A stretch of 64,000 nucleotides of DNA from Zavarzinella sp. (GCA_041399155.1 JAWKTI010000002.1:806001-870000), one strand, 5' to 3'. Positions 30,408-39,517 are shown, counted from the first letter of the stretch. A program made the numbers and translations. The notes: generated by a model not told the origin, from the sequence alone.

Positions 30408-31514
30408 ATGCCTGTTGTCGTAAAACAAATTGTTACTGGCCTGAATCGTCCCGTATTTGCCTGCTCGCCGCCCGGTGATTCTTCTCGACTCTTTATTCTT
30501 GAACAACGAGGTGAAATTAAAATCCTAGATCTGACTGCATCGCAACCTCTTTTGAAAGCAACGCCCTTTCTCACTCTGAGTTCCCTGGCAACCGGGAACG
30601 AACAAGGGTTGCTAGGCCTGGCATTTCATCCACAATATGCGACGAATCGAACTTTTTTCATCAACTACACCGAGCCTGGTGGTGCGACAATCATTGCTCG
30701 CTACACTGTCAAAGCTGCTACGCCCGATCAGGCGGACTCAAGCAGTGCAATTGTGGTGATGAAAGTTTTACAACCGTTTGCCAACCACAACGGCGGTTGG
30801 CTTGGCTTCGGGCCAGACGGATTTCTTTACATCGGCCTGGGTGATGGTGGTGCCGGGAACGACCCGGGCAATCGTGCACAAAATCTGGGAGAACTGCTTG
30901 GCAAGATGCTGCGAATCGATATTGACGGCGATGATTTTCCAGAGGATACAAACAAAAAATATGCGATACCTTCTACAAATCCATTTGTCAATAATTCCGG
31001 CTCCATGAAGGAAATATGGGCATATGGCCTGCGCAATCCGTGGCGTTGTTCATTTGATCGAACATCTGGCGAGCTTTATATTGCGGATGTTGGACAGGAC
31101 GATTGGGAAGAAGTGAACGTGCAACCACCGGGCCAGGGAGGACAGAATTACGGTTGGCGCCTGCGAGAAGGTTTCCACGACACAGGCCTTGGTTCCGCAA
31201 GCGATGTCGTGTTGACTGACCCAGTACACGAATACGACCACGGAGAAGGAATTGCCATTATCGGCGGTTATGTTTATCGTGGAACGAAAGTGCCTGATCT
31301 GGTTGGCAAATACCTGTTTGCAGATTTTACCGGACCTATATGGATGCTGTCATTTGCTGATGGAAAATGGGCAGTAGGAGAGAACATTCAAAGTACTTTG
31401 TTTCCGGATGGAAATGCTCCAAAGTCGATCACTTCATTCGGGGAAGATGCGAATGGTGAACTCTACCTGCTGAATCAATCTCCCGGGACGATCTATCGTT
31501 TTGAACAGATTTGA
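30408..31514 (+). CDS. PQQ-dependent sugar dehydrogenase-like protein (soluble GDH fold)
   Basis: A 368-residue six-bladed propeller of the soluble glucose/sorbosone dehydrogenase family, which oxidises sugars with PQQ. Family blocks are GLNRPVFACSPPGDSSRLFI, the region with the catalytic His (NHNGGWLGFGPDGFLYIGLG, His127), DPGNRAQNLGELLGKMLRID, EIWAYGLRNPWRCSFD, YIADVGQDDWEEVN and GGYVYRG. No signal peptide is evident, although many members are secreted. ATG at 30408 is chosen (GAGGGA upstream); the ATG at 30345 lacks a binding site. PQQ synthesis genes are not in the window. It is followed by the lodB-like gene. Confidence 0.88.
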   Translation: MPVVVKQIVTGLNRPVFACSPPGDSSRLFILEQRGEIKILDLTASQPLLKATPFLTLSSLATGNEQGLLGLAFHPQYATNRTFFINYTEPGGATIIARYTVKAATPDQADSSSAIVVMKVLQPFANHNGGWLGFGPDGFLYIGLGDGGAGNDPGNRAQNLGELLGKMLRIDIDGDDFPEDTNKKYAIPSTNPFVNNSGSMKEIWAYGLRNPWRCSFDRTSGELYIADVGQDDWEEVNVQPPGQGGQNYGWRLREGFHDTGLGSASDVVLTDPVHEYDHGEGIAIIGGYVYRGTKVPDLVGKYLFADFTGPIWMLSFADGKWAVGENIQSTLFPDGNAPKSITSFGEDANGELYLLNQSPGTIYRFEQI

Positions 31515-31610
31515 AAGAGCCACTGTTCAGATTCAAACGACATCGAAACAACAATTTTTCAAACGAGATATGTTTGACGGAAAAACACGTTTATCCGAAA
31601 CGGAGTGGTT

Positions 31611-32678
31611 GTGAAAGAGATTCTTATACTCGGTTTAGGCCCAGCCGGTTCGGCGGCAGGTCTGACAGCTCTCTCTGCAGGTGCCTCAATTACAATGCTT
31701 GGTCGCGAACCACCCGCCGGCCCGCGTGTAGGCGAAACGATTCCTCCACAAGCCAACATGCTCTTAAGTTCGCTTGGAATTGATAATCTCGCAGCAGATG
31801 GACATCTGCCTTCGCATGGCACAGTTTCAATTTGGGCGGATGCGGAACCTGTAGAAAACGACTTCATCTTCAGCCCCTATGGACATGGTTGGCATCTAGA
31901 TCGAGCAGCCTTCGACGCCCGATTGCTGAAAACCGCCTCAGATCGAGGCGCGAATATTTTCTCTGGCACGCGGCTTCTTTCCGCACGACATGTAGAACAC
32001 AAGTGGATGATTGTCGCAGACCAGGGAGACAGGCAAGTCAAATTTCAGGCAGATTTTGTTCTCGATGCCACAGGACGTTCCTCCTGGTTTGCTCGTCGAC
32101 AAGGAGTCACTCGGATACCAAGCGATCGACTAGTCGGCATCGTTGGCTTTTTCGACACAACTGAAGAAAGTGATGCACGTACGTTTCTCGAAGCGAGCGA
32201 AGACGGGTGGTGGTACGCTGCACGTTTGCCTGGTTGCCGAAGTGTGGCTGCATTCATGACTGATGCCGATATTTTGGCCGGCTATCCAGGCGGTGCAAAA
32301 GCAATGTGGCAAAATCGTCTCCAACAAGTTTCTTTGACCACTCCGTTTGTCAACAAAAATATCGATGCGCTACGAGTGATACCTGCGAATGGCGCTCGGC
32401 TGTCCTGCGTTACCGGGCCCGGTTGGGCGGCGATTGGTGATGCTGCAGCGTCCTGGGATCCTCTTTCTTCGCAGGGTATTGTGACTGCGATTGAAGGTGC
32501 CAATAGATGCGTAAGTGCATTGATGACTGAACCTGAGGAGTTGAACGAGTATTTGGACTGGTTTGAAACCGCATGGGCAGACTACTCTCGGATACATCGC
32601 GTATATTATAGTCAGGTTCGCCGATGGCCGGATTCAGTATTCTGGCGCCGGCGATCGCTACGTGATGATCTCTGGTAG
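31611..32678 (+). CDS. LodB-like FAD-dependent oxidoreductase
   Basis: A flavoprotein of the tryptophan-halogenase/LodB group, about 355 residues. It opens with a Rossmann dinucleotide-binding motif (LILGLGPAGSAAGLTAL), followed by GETIPPQANMLLSSLG, the second FAD block VLDATGRSSWFARRQG, and the third GWAAIGDAAASWDPLSSQGI. LodB-type proteins are required for the cysteine-tryptophylquinone in LodA-type oxidases, so it is the likely maturation partner of the lodA-like gene at 28605. The start is GTG, either 31611 or 31605; CGGAG lies just upstream. It ends the plus-strand part of the cluster. Confidence 0.85.
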   Translation: MKEILILGLGPAGSAAGLTALSAGASITMLGREPPAGPRVGETIPPQANMLLSSLGIDNLAADGHLPSHGTVSIWADAEPVENDFIFSPYGHGWHLDRAAFDARLLKTASDRGANIFSGTRLLSARHVEHKWMIVADQGDRQVKFQADFVLDATGRSSWFARRQGVTRIPSDRLVGIVGFFDTTEESDARTFLEASEDGWWYAARLPGCRSVAAFMTDADILAGYPGGAKAMWQNRLQQVSLTTPFVNKNIDALRVIPANGARLSCVTGPGWAAIGDAAASWDPLSSQGIVTAIEGANRCVSALMTEPEELNEYLDWFETAWADYSRIHRVYYSQVRRWPDSVFWRRRSLRDDLW

Positions 32679-32727
32679 GGTATGCTCCTGCTGTGATTTC
32701 TAACGCCAGACTTAGTTTCAATGGCCT

Positions 32728-32949
32728 TTAATCGGCTGCATGTGATTGAGACAGAGATGTTACCGTTTTAAAATGGTCTAGAGCATACAATCGAACCAGT
32801 GTGTGAATCAACCATTCCGGTGGGAGTGGTAACTCAGCCAACGGCAGTTGGAGTTCCCGTTGCCAGCGATAGCAACCGGGAGTCACCACGGAGGGGGAGA
32901 CCACCAGGTAGCCGCCTGCACGCGTGCGCGGCGTTCCGTAAGTAACTCG
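32728..32949 (-). pseudogene. remnant of a bifunctional primase-polymerase (prim-pol) domain
   Basis: A short minus-strand frame reads TRAGGYLVVSPSVVTPGCYR, then a Trp-Gln-Arg stretch and LAELPLPPEWLI. It resembles the end of the prim-pol domain, in which GGYVVAPPS followed by a YRW motif and a proline-rich end is usual. The upstream catalytic part is missing (in-frame stop at 32950-32952), as is any helicase part. It is probably debris of an integrative element and lies in the 390-base gap between the lodB-like gene and the convergent ferritin-like gene. Recognition is by eye only. Confidence 0.45.
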
Positions 32950-33069
32950 TCAGCGGTGTACGATTTTAGATCGATTTTGGACGCGGATTTGGCATTCTCC
33001 TGGAGTAACGGTTAACAGATTACAAAGAACATTCCAAAAACGGGACGACGAAAGCAACGTTCTGGGGTA

Positions 33070-35241
33070 CTACATTTCTGGCATGCCAGCGTCCATCCAG
33101 GCTTTGAATAGGTCGATATCAGCTTGTGGCCAGCGGCCTTGGGGTGGCATCAGCCCTTCGTCCAGTTGCTGGAAGATCGACGCGGCAAGTGCTTTGACAT
33201 CATCGTATTTGGAAAGGTCAAAGTTTCCCACTGCCTTCATGCAGGCAACATCGGAAGGAGTAAACAACGGACGGATGTTCGTTGCGAACGTCGGTGCCTG
33301 CATTGGTGGAGTGACTGGCGGAGCCACCGGAGGCGTTACTCCGCTTCCAGATGGTATCGGGTCTCGTTCTCGATGCAGACCTGGATAGGGAGGTACGGAG
33401 TCGGGACAATTCCGCGTGATCCATCCTTCGATGTAGTCGATCCGTGATTTAGGAACGGCGGGACGCTCACGGGGCATTTGCCCAAGTGGATCGGAACCTC
33501 GAAGGACTTTGAGAATTCGAGAGTCATCTGGATGATTGCCAATCACCCAGTTGTTTTGGGCGGCCTTGAAGGCGGCAAGATCGCTCTCCGACCAAAAGTT
33601 TCCATGGCGACCAATCGTGAACCCACGCACCGCCTCTTCCAGAATCCGGACCACCTTTGGAAAATCCTGTGACTGCGGCGGTAGCGGGCGACCGGCGACC
33701 AGTTCGACCATGATCTTCTGGTCGGCCTCGTCGGATGCTTTCACGTCGATCAGAAATCCGTTGTCCTGATCCGCCGTCTCGGCGAGTAACTCATCAATCA
33801 GCCGAACCGCTGCCTTCGAGGTGTCTAAGTGCATCCGCCAACGGTTCGCCTCTCCGTCCGGAATCTGTGTCGTGTACGGTAATTCAAAGGGCGGCCCAGC
33901 GCGATGTGCGTCGGCATCCGAGCCTTTGGGAAGAGTCACCAGCTTGCCGGCAAGCTTTTTCAATCGCCGCATTTCGTTAAATACGCCAAGCAACAAATAG
34001 CCCCGTGCCGTCCTGTCCCCATTGGCATCGTATCGGGCAGTGTCAATCCGCAGGAAGTGATGTAACTGAGTCAATAAGATCTTATAACGCAGATTGAACA
34101 ATTGCGCCCAGCGTCGCGATCGCTGGTTCGTGATCCGCCCTGACTGCTTGAACGATTCCAGCCCTGAATCAACCATTTTGTGATAAGGCACAGAGAATGA
34201 TTCCTCACTCGTATTCGGGCAGACGGGCACATTATGAACGGGCACTGCACCTTGGAGTTCCGTCAGGTCTTTGAATGTCTTGTACGCCAGCAGGAACCAT
34301 TCAAAGTGTGACTCATCCTCGTCTGCGGACGGGGCAGGTTCCGCATCGACTCCTTCCCCCTGTTCCGCAATCGCCTCCAGGGCGGCCACGGCATCAGCCC
34401 GCAGCGTCGCGGGGTCACTACCCGAGAACTGTCTGACTAAAGACTGGACAGCCTTGATCGCCTCTCCGTCGAACGGCCTCGTCTTTGGATCGAAGCCCCA
34501 GTCATCCCAGCTGGCCTGAAAATCCGCAGTACCGGGTCGAAAATCGTCGTCACGCAGTCCGCCGTCGGCTTCGCCATGCCGAAACAGCCACAATAACCGC
34601 GCAAAGATGTCACCCACATGCGACGGGCAAATCCCGTCGTTCGACGCCTTCGCCTGATCGGTGACGGTTCCCATGATCATTGCCTTGTCGGCATCCGAGA
34701 TCGAGCCATCATCGGGGAACCGGCGGGGACTCTCTGCGATCAGATACTTCGCGAGCGAGCCGAGCGAGACCGGCTCCAGCTTGAACCGAAACGGCAGCAA
34801 TTCGCTCGCAAATGGAGAGTGCTCCCGATCAAGATGCAACGGAGCTCCGAGCAGTTGCAACAGATTCTGCACACTCGCTAGGTGGGCCATCTCTTCCCTG
34901 GCGATGTGCAGCAAGAGATACCGCAGCAGGTCCACCTTTTCCTGCTTCGCATCGCGATCCGGATCGTCTTCCGCCGGATAGGCAATCGAATAGGCCGCGT
35001 ATAGGTACTGCACCATCAACGAGTGCTCGACTTCGGCCGTCGCATGGAGCAAGGCGACTGCCTCGTCCCGAGGCTCAAGCTTCGGATTAGTCATCGGTTC
35101 CTGTCCCGGGTTCGGGAGCGGAGCCCAGGTTCCAGTACAATTCGTCACAGGTATCACCAAGGCCGCGACATTTGCGACGGCAGCCTCTGCCCTCGCCTCG
35201 GGAACAGATAGACGCCTACGGATGATGGATCGCAATTGCAT
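33070..35241 (-). CDS. ferritin-like (VioB-type) protein fused to a cluster module and a cytochrome-like tail
   Basis: A 723-residue, three-part protein. Residues about 55-480 form a VioB-type ferritin-like domain with two Glu-x-x-His motifs (TAEVEHSLMVQYLYAAYS and HIAREEMAHLASVQNLL), homologous to the protein at 27232. Next comes the module shared with the Ycf48-like protein (FPKVVRILEEAVRGF, HGNFWSESDLAAF, IDYIEGWITRNCPDS). A Pro-rich linker (GVTPPVAPPVTPPMQAPTF) joins a final domain like the one in cytochrome-type subunits (NIRPLFTPSDVACMKAV, LDEGLMPPQGRWPQADIDLF), but with no CxxCH haem motif. The start with GAGAAAG upstream gives a basic N-terminus without clear signal peptide. It runs head-on towards the lodB-like gene. 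Confidence 0.8.
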   Translation of the reverse strand: MQLRSIIRRRLSVPEARAEAAVANVAALVIPVTNCTGTWAPLPNPGQEPMTNPKLEPRDEAVALLHATAEVEHSLMVQYLYAAYSIAYPAEDDPDRDAKQEKVDLLRYLLLHIAREEMAHLASVQNLLQLLGAPLHLDREHSPFASELLPFRFKLEPVSLGSLAKYLIAESPRRFPDDGSISDADKAMIMGTVTDQAKASNDGICPSHVGDIFARLLWLFRHGEADGGLRDDDFRPGTADFQASWDDWGFDPKTRPFDGEAIKAVQSLVRQFSGSDPATLRADAVAALEAIAEQGEGVDAEPAPSADEDESHFEWFLLAYKTFKDLTELQGAVPVHNVPVCPNTSEESFSVPYHKMVDSGLESFKQSGRITNQRSRRWAQLFNLRYKILLTQLHHFLRIDTARYDANGDRTARGYLLLGVFNEMRRLKKLAGKLVTLPKGSDADAHRAGPPFELPYTTQIPDGEANRWRMHLDTSKAAVRLIDELLAETADQDNGFLIDVKASDEADQKIMVELVAGRPLPPQSQDFPKVVRILEEAVRGFTIGRHGNFWSESDLAAFKAAQNNWVIGNHPDDSRILKVLRGSDPLGQMPRERPAVPKSRIDYIEGWITRNCPDSVPPYPGLHRERDPIPSGSGVTPPVAPPVTPPMQAPTFATNIRPLFTPSDVACMKAVGNFDLSKYDDVKALAASIFQQLDEGLMPPQGRWPQADIDLFKAWMDAGMPEM

Positions 35242-35343
35242 GATTTCTTTCTCAGCTGAACGTTATAGCGATGATAGATTCGAGAATTCACTTCCCGGAT
35301 GGGTTTAAGTTGTTGTCATCTTTTGCCCAACAAGCGGCTACTG

Positions 35344-37146
35344 CTAATGCAGTCTTGCCCAACGACGTAGCAACTCGCGTTTGCCGTCCGACAGGTCTCG
35401 AGTAATTGGCATGTACCTCGCCGATTCAAACATCGCAGGATCCTTGCTGGTCACCTCAACAATCGTTGCTGCAAGCGCCTCCATTAATGCCTGATCATTA
35501 AGTGGCAATCCTCTCTGAGTCATCACTGGGCTGATCAGATCCCAATGCCGCAAGACGGTATTGTAAATAAACTCCCATGTGAGCTCGGAATCAGAGGCGT
35601 TGTCATTCAAGTCCATGTCAGTCGGAAGCGTCCGTGTACTGAAGAACTGGTCGCTCATAATGTCAAGCTGCGGCGGCAAGCTCGGTACCAGGGAGCTTGC
35701 CTCGTACGGCTGCATTCGATAATCGAGTGGACCGAGTTCCGAATGCTGAACTGTAATTGTCATATTGCCATCCGCATCCACGGAATGAACCGTCTCTGGA
35801 TCTGAAGTTCGAGCCACGCCCCCACCCGGACCGACTCTGTAGCTGCCAACCACGACATTTGTTGATACGGACGGGGGCCTACCGTGATCAAGGACACGAA
35901 CAGTCACTGAATGCGTTTCATTCTGATTCAGGTAGACATCGCGCCTGTCAACTACAGCTGTGTAACGCTGTTCACGAAGTAACTCGACGCGTTCGCCATC
36001 GATCGTCGACGAAATCACCAATTCACCACTGCGAACCAGATTTGCCAAATCCAAGGCAACTGCGAGTTCGACAATTCCACCTCGCGATTCATACGCCACC
36101 TGCCCATAGTCAGAAAGGTTGATCTGGCCAATATCAACTGCAGTTCCGGCTGCCTGTACCGACACAATCAACGGTCCAAGATCCAGTTTCTCCAAATCGG
36201 CATTGACTTCAGGAATCACATGCAAGAAATCAATCACCAAATGTGTGTCAGAAATCTCGAAAACTGCTGGCCCACAAGGAACTCCTACTCCCGGAATTGG
36301 ATTCGAAGGAGTAAGGTATCGGCCCCCAGGCCAAGTCGCCGCTTCATCGTGTTGCCACAGCCCAATCGTTCCAACAACTCGAGAATAGGCTGGGTTCGAG
36401 AAGTAATGACCTTGCTGGTGCATCGCCGCGAGCTCGGCAACCGTGCGAGGTTGATGTGGAATGGAATTCAGAATTCCATTCTGAAAATACAGCGTACGGT
36501 AGGTTGCAAAACGGAGCATCAGTCCTGCGATGTCGTCTTGTTCCTCCATCACTTCTTTGATTTTGGCCAGGAGCGGAGACTGGTCCGTTCCATGTAATTC
36601 AAATGTTCCTTTTGGAAAGGTTGTCTGCCAAACAACACCAGCTCCCCCCGCACTTGGGAGTCCTCCGATGTTTCTGCTGAAATTGATCCACCGTGAGTGC
36701 ATCGTGTGAGTTCTCGTCGCCGAGAGCCCGAGTGAGGAATCACCCAATGAAAAGCGATCAAAGTAAATCTGAGAATTCCAGACAGCGCGAGGGTCAAGGT
36801 CAACGAGCTTGCCATTCAGTGTTAGCGCGTGTCCGAACAACGGATCGGAGTCCAACGGCAAGCTGCCTGGCCCGAAAGATCCACCTACGACCCGCGTGTT
36901 GTCCTCCGCGCGCGATGGATCGCTATATCGTTCGAACTTTGCGTCGTGACTGCCAAAGAGATTCCAGATCCCGAAGCCCGGCAGACCAGAGATCAGATGT
37001 GCTGGAAACGTATCGTTAGTAACGCCAGAGGGCAGAATGACTTCTGCACGAGCCGAATCGAACAGATCTGCGTTGTTGTTGGCCAGCCCCGGATCCCAGG
37101 ACATGGTTCCTCGAAAATAGATTCGCGTAGAGTTCAGGACGCTCAT
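35344..37146 (-). CDS. conserved protein of unknown function next to ferritin-like gene
   Basis: A 600-residue protein of no family I recognise. The N-terminus (TRIYFRGTMSWDPGLANNNA) is distinctive and I associate it with proteins found beside VioB-type ferritin-like genes. The first 300 residues look beta-rich, residues about 300-480 contain repeated beta strands (VTVRVLDHGRPPSVSTNVVV), and the last 100 are helical. There is no signal peptide, membrane segment or known catalytic motif. ATG at 37146 has AAGAG upstream. It is 102 bases upstream of the ferritin-like gene on the same strand, so the two form an operon opposed to the plus-strand cluster. A substrate-binding or structural role would be a guess. 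Confidence 0.7.
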   Translation of the reverse strand: MSVLNSTRIYFRGTMSWDPGLANNNADLFDSARAEVILPSGVTNDTFPAHLISGLPGFGIWNLFGSHDAKFERYSDPSRAEDNTRVVGGSFGPGSLPLDSDPLFGHALTLNGKLVDLDPRAVWNSQIYFDRFSLGDSSLGLSATRTHTMHSRWINFSRNIGGLPSAGGAGVVWQTTFPKGTFELHGTDQSPLLAKIKEVMEEQDDIAGLMLRFATYRTLYFQNGILNSIPHQPRTVAELAAMHQQGHYFSNPAYSRVVGTIGLWQHDEAATWPGGRYLTPSNPIPGVGVPCGPAVFEISDTHLVIDFLHVIPEVNADLEKLDLGPLIVSVQAAGTAVDIGQINLSDYGQVAYESRGGIVELAVALDLANLVRSGELVISSTIDGERVELLREQRYTAVVDRRDVYLNQNETHSVTVRVLDHGRPPSVSTNVVVGSYRVGPGGGVARTSDPETVHSVDADGNMTITVQHSELGPLDYRMQPYEASSLVPSLPPQLDIMSDQFFSTRTLPTDMDLNDNASDSELTWEFIYNTVLRHWDLISPVMTQRGLPLNDQALMEALAATIVEVTSKDPAMFESARYMPITRDLSDGKRELLRRWARLH

Positions 37147-37463
37147 GATTGCTCTTGTCTTTCGGGGATAGGAAATCTCTTATCAGTCTCAGATCACAAA
37201 CGTTTCGCTTTCAGGTTGGATGGTGACAACTTTTTGAAAGCGAGTCATTATCAGGCTCCTTACCAATGCTGGATGGATTAACAGGGTCCCTTGACCGGTT
37301 TGAGAGAGAGATTAGGCAACAGATACGAAGGCACAACACCCGATGTGTTGTTGATGGGGGGTAAGGTAACAGTTGTGAATTGTGTCTGTCAAAGTAAATT
37401 ATCGGAAAAAGAAAAATATTCTGAGAAATTCTTTCTTTTGAGTGAATTTTGTTCAGGTATAGC

Positions 37464-37870
37464 TCAATTTTCAGCCAAGACCCCTTCCAGTTGCTCCGAG
37501 AGTGCCTGCCAGTCGAAACCCAGGCCCGAGAGGTCGTATTCGAGTGCCACCAGATTCTGGACCTGGGAGGCAGATCGGCCACCGTTGGATCATTGCGGAA
37601 CTCGTAGTCGTGGGCCGCACGGAGAAGGGTGTCCTGTTGGCTGGGGATCAGGTCCAACGCGATCACTGGCACTTCGTTCAGTTGCAACCGGATCGCGGCC
37701 TGCCAGCGAGGGAGGCCAAGAAGCACCTCATCGCGGGTGTTCACTACTATTGGTGGACGGATTCCCCACCTGCGGATCACTGTACAAGTTTCCTGTACGG
37801 TTGCCTCCGGAATCGATGCACTTCCAGGTGCGGGGTGCAATTCTGAAGGGTTTCTCATTTCGATATTCAT
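37464..37870 (-). pseudogene. ParB-like nuclease/partition-domain protein, frameshifted
   Basis: ATG at 37870 opens a ParB-N-like domain (MRNPSELHPAPGSASIPEAT, WGIRPPIVVNTRDEVLLGLP). After DPTVADLP one C is missing (CCTCCC at 37565-37570 on the complementary strand), and the next frame gives SQVQNLVALEYDLSGLGF and stops at 37464 (DWQALSEQLEGVLAEN). The repaired protein is about 136 residues, typical of short ParB-like proteins in phage and planctomycete mobile elements, not of chromosomal ParB. The long antisense or readthrough frames around it are spurious. Confidence 0.65.
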
Positions 37871-38237
37871 TTTACTCTCACTTTTTATCCAGTGCCACCA
37901 ATTGCGATTATTCGATTCCTGTGGCGATATTTCTATTTTTTTGATGAAGTTGTCGATTAAGTGATAATATTCGATCCTGATTGATCTGATTGCGATTCTC
38001 CTGCCTCCGGTAGTGCCCGATGAACATTTTTCAGGTTTCCATTTTTTTTCTCCAAAAAAGAAAGTGTGTCTGGATACCCGATAGCTCCCGGTGGCCTCAA
38101 AGAGAACCAATCTGCCCGGTAGTACCTATGGCAAGCTGCAGTCGGTTGGAGCCTGCTTGACACCTTCCCGCCGTTGCAAAATAAACAAATATCCATCATT
38201 GTTTGTTGTCCCTTCGACGAATAGGTTCTTCAAAAAA
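37871..38237. other. intergenic, no gene seen
   Basis: About 370 bases between the ParB-like and replication-like genes. It contains T-rich tracts (TTTTTTTCTCC near 38045) and the likely promoter of the ParB-like gene. No convincing small gene or RNA is visible. Confidence 0.4.
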
Positions 38238-39158
38238 TCACGTTTCTGCAGAATCATCAGGCTTGCGGATATTCAGATGTCGGGATCGTTCCCGAAGGTA
38301 TTCTTCTTGCATCCTGAATGCTTCATTCGCAGCCTCGTTCGAGATTGGTTTTGTGGCCTTGCGGGTGGGCTGTTCATCGTTCCAGCGTTCTTCCTGGATA
38401 TACTTTGCGGGATTCGGAATCCACCGCCCATCGTCGTTTGTCCAGGCTTGGGACTGACACCGCTGTGCAAGATCTGCAAGGATCCTGGCGACAAGTTCTG
38501 GCGTCGGAGCGAGGTTGAGCCATTCACTCAGGGCGGCTTTCTTGCCTGTCTTTTTCGGGTATGAATTCCAAAAACTCTCAAACTCACCGTCTCCCCCTTC
38601 GGGGGGTATGGGGGGTGTGTTTTCTTTACTCTTCTCTTCTCTGCTCTTCTCTTCTCTGTCGTTACGTAACGTAACGTTCGTTACGCGTTTTTGGGGATCA
38701 TCATTATTGCCACTTACGGCTTTTCTGGCACGATATTCCGCCTGTCTCTGAGCATTGGATTTCGCGAGACTTGCAGGCTTCACTTCTGAGTTGTAATCTG
38801 AGAAAAAGTTCGGAAAAACAAGGCGATTGTCAACAATGACGAGCCAGCCAACAGCCACCATCGCTGCACCAAATCCAGGCAAATCAGCGATGTCATCGAG
38901 GATGTCCGAATTGCCGTAAGTGAAAATTAAATTATCGCCCTCACGCTTGCCTCGATGCCGAAAAGTGCCCCACACCGTAACGAGTCCGCCAACAACAGCG
39001 TTACGGAAAACGTTACGCGTTACGTTGGCTCCGTTACGCGTTACGTTACAAATGTTACGGTCAGAATCGAATCCATCAGCCATGAGCAAATCGGCCATCA
39101 GACAGACTTTTGGGTCTCTGTAAAGGTCCGTTCGCATCTTGATCCAATCTTCGGCCAC
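38238..39158 (-). CDS. phage/plasmid-type replication-associated protein
   Basis: A 306-residue protein with a family look of phage replication proteins of the DnaD/Lin1244 kind. The N-terminus WIKMRTDLYRDPKVCLMADL is typical, followed by a winged-helix-like region (VWGTFRHRGKREGDNLIFTY). Then comes a short Lys/Arg/Ser/Glu-rich linker (DREEKSREEKSKENTPPIPP) and a C-terminal domain with FESFWNSYPKKTGKKAALSE, as in many phage replisome organisers. The DNA contains many GTTACG/CGTAAC units at two places inside the gene. It belongs to the debris of an integrative element with the ParB-like and sigma-like fragments. Function as a replication initiator is inferred. Confidence 0.65.
   Translation of the reverse strand: MAEDWIKMRTDLYRDPKVCLMADLLMADGFDSDRNICNVTRNGANVTRNVFRNAVVGGLVTVWGTFRHRGKREGDNLIFTYGNSDILDDIADLPGFGAAMVAVGWLVIVDNRLVFPNFFSDYNSEVKPASLAKSNAQRQAEYRARKAVSGNNDDPQKRVTNVTLRNDREEKSREEKSKENTPPIPPEGGDGEFESFWNSYPKKTGKKAALSEWLNLAPTPELVARILADLAQRCQSQAWTNDDGRWIPNPAKYIQEERWNDEQPTRKATKPISNEAANEAFRMQEEYLRERSRHLNIRKPDDSAET
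38661..38686. repeat. GTTACG repeat cluster 1
   Basis: Four overlapping GTTAC/GTAAC units in 26 bases (GTTACGTAACGTAACGTTCG then TTACGC), within the linker-encoding part of the replication-like gene. Confidence 0.7.
38999..39059. repeat. GTTACG repeat cluster 2
   Basis: About seven GTTACG units in 60 bases, several as CGTTACGCGTTACGTT. On the coding (minus) strand they encode an Asn-Val-Thr-Arg-Asn pattern. Such dense repeats inside a replication gene are reminiscent of iterons. Confidence 0.7.
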
Positions 39159-39162
39159 GATT

Positions 39163-39517
39163 CTATCTCCATGCAGGTAAGATCACCCGATTGCTTTCCG
39201 CTATTGGGTTGATGAGAAACTCAGCGGTCACTGGCACTCCTCCTGGTGGGTTCCACCGGTTCCACATGAAAGGCGAGTTCACCAAACTCTTTGCGAAGAT
39301 AGCCCAGAAACAGATGATTGAGATCCCGCCCGATGGTTGTTCGGGCATCGACAATGCAGGTGTGGTGCTCCGGATCGAGGTAGTGGGCCTGGTTTACCCG
39401 CACCTGGGATTCTCCATGCAGGCTTTCCACACCCCAGATTGCCAGCAGTAAGGTGGCTTCGACATCCTGCATTGAAATAGCAGGCTGAAAACGATAGCGA
39501 TACACTGATTCTGCCAA
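39163..39517 (-). pseudogene. small conserved mobile-element protein, frameshifted
   Basis: TTG at 39517 has a strong GGAGG seven bases upstream and opens AESVYRYRFQPAISMQDVEA, then WGVESLHGESQVRVNQAHYL and FLGYLRKEFGELAFHVE. An extra C in CCC (39248-39250) shifts the frame; without it the protein continues GGVPVTAEFLINPIAESNRV and ends at 39163. The repaired length is about 118 residues. I do not know its function. It is directly upstream of the replication-like gene and co-oriented. Confidence 0.6.

Noticed and set aside
37211..38110. A 299-codon minus-strand frame as one protein
   Set aside because: Its first 80 codons are intergenic and its last 140 follow a frameshift. Only the ParB-like middle is supported.
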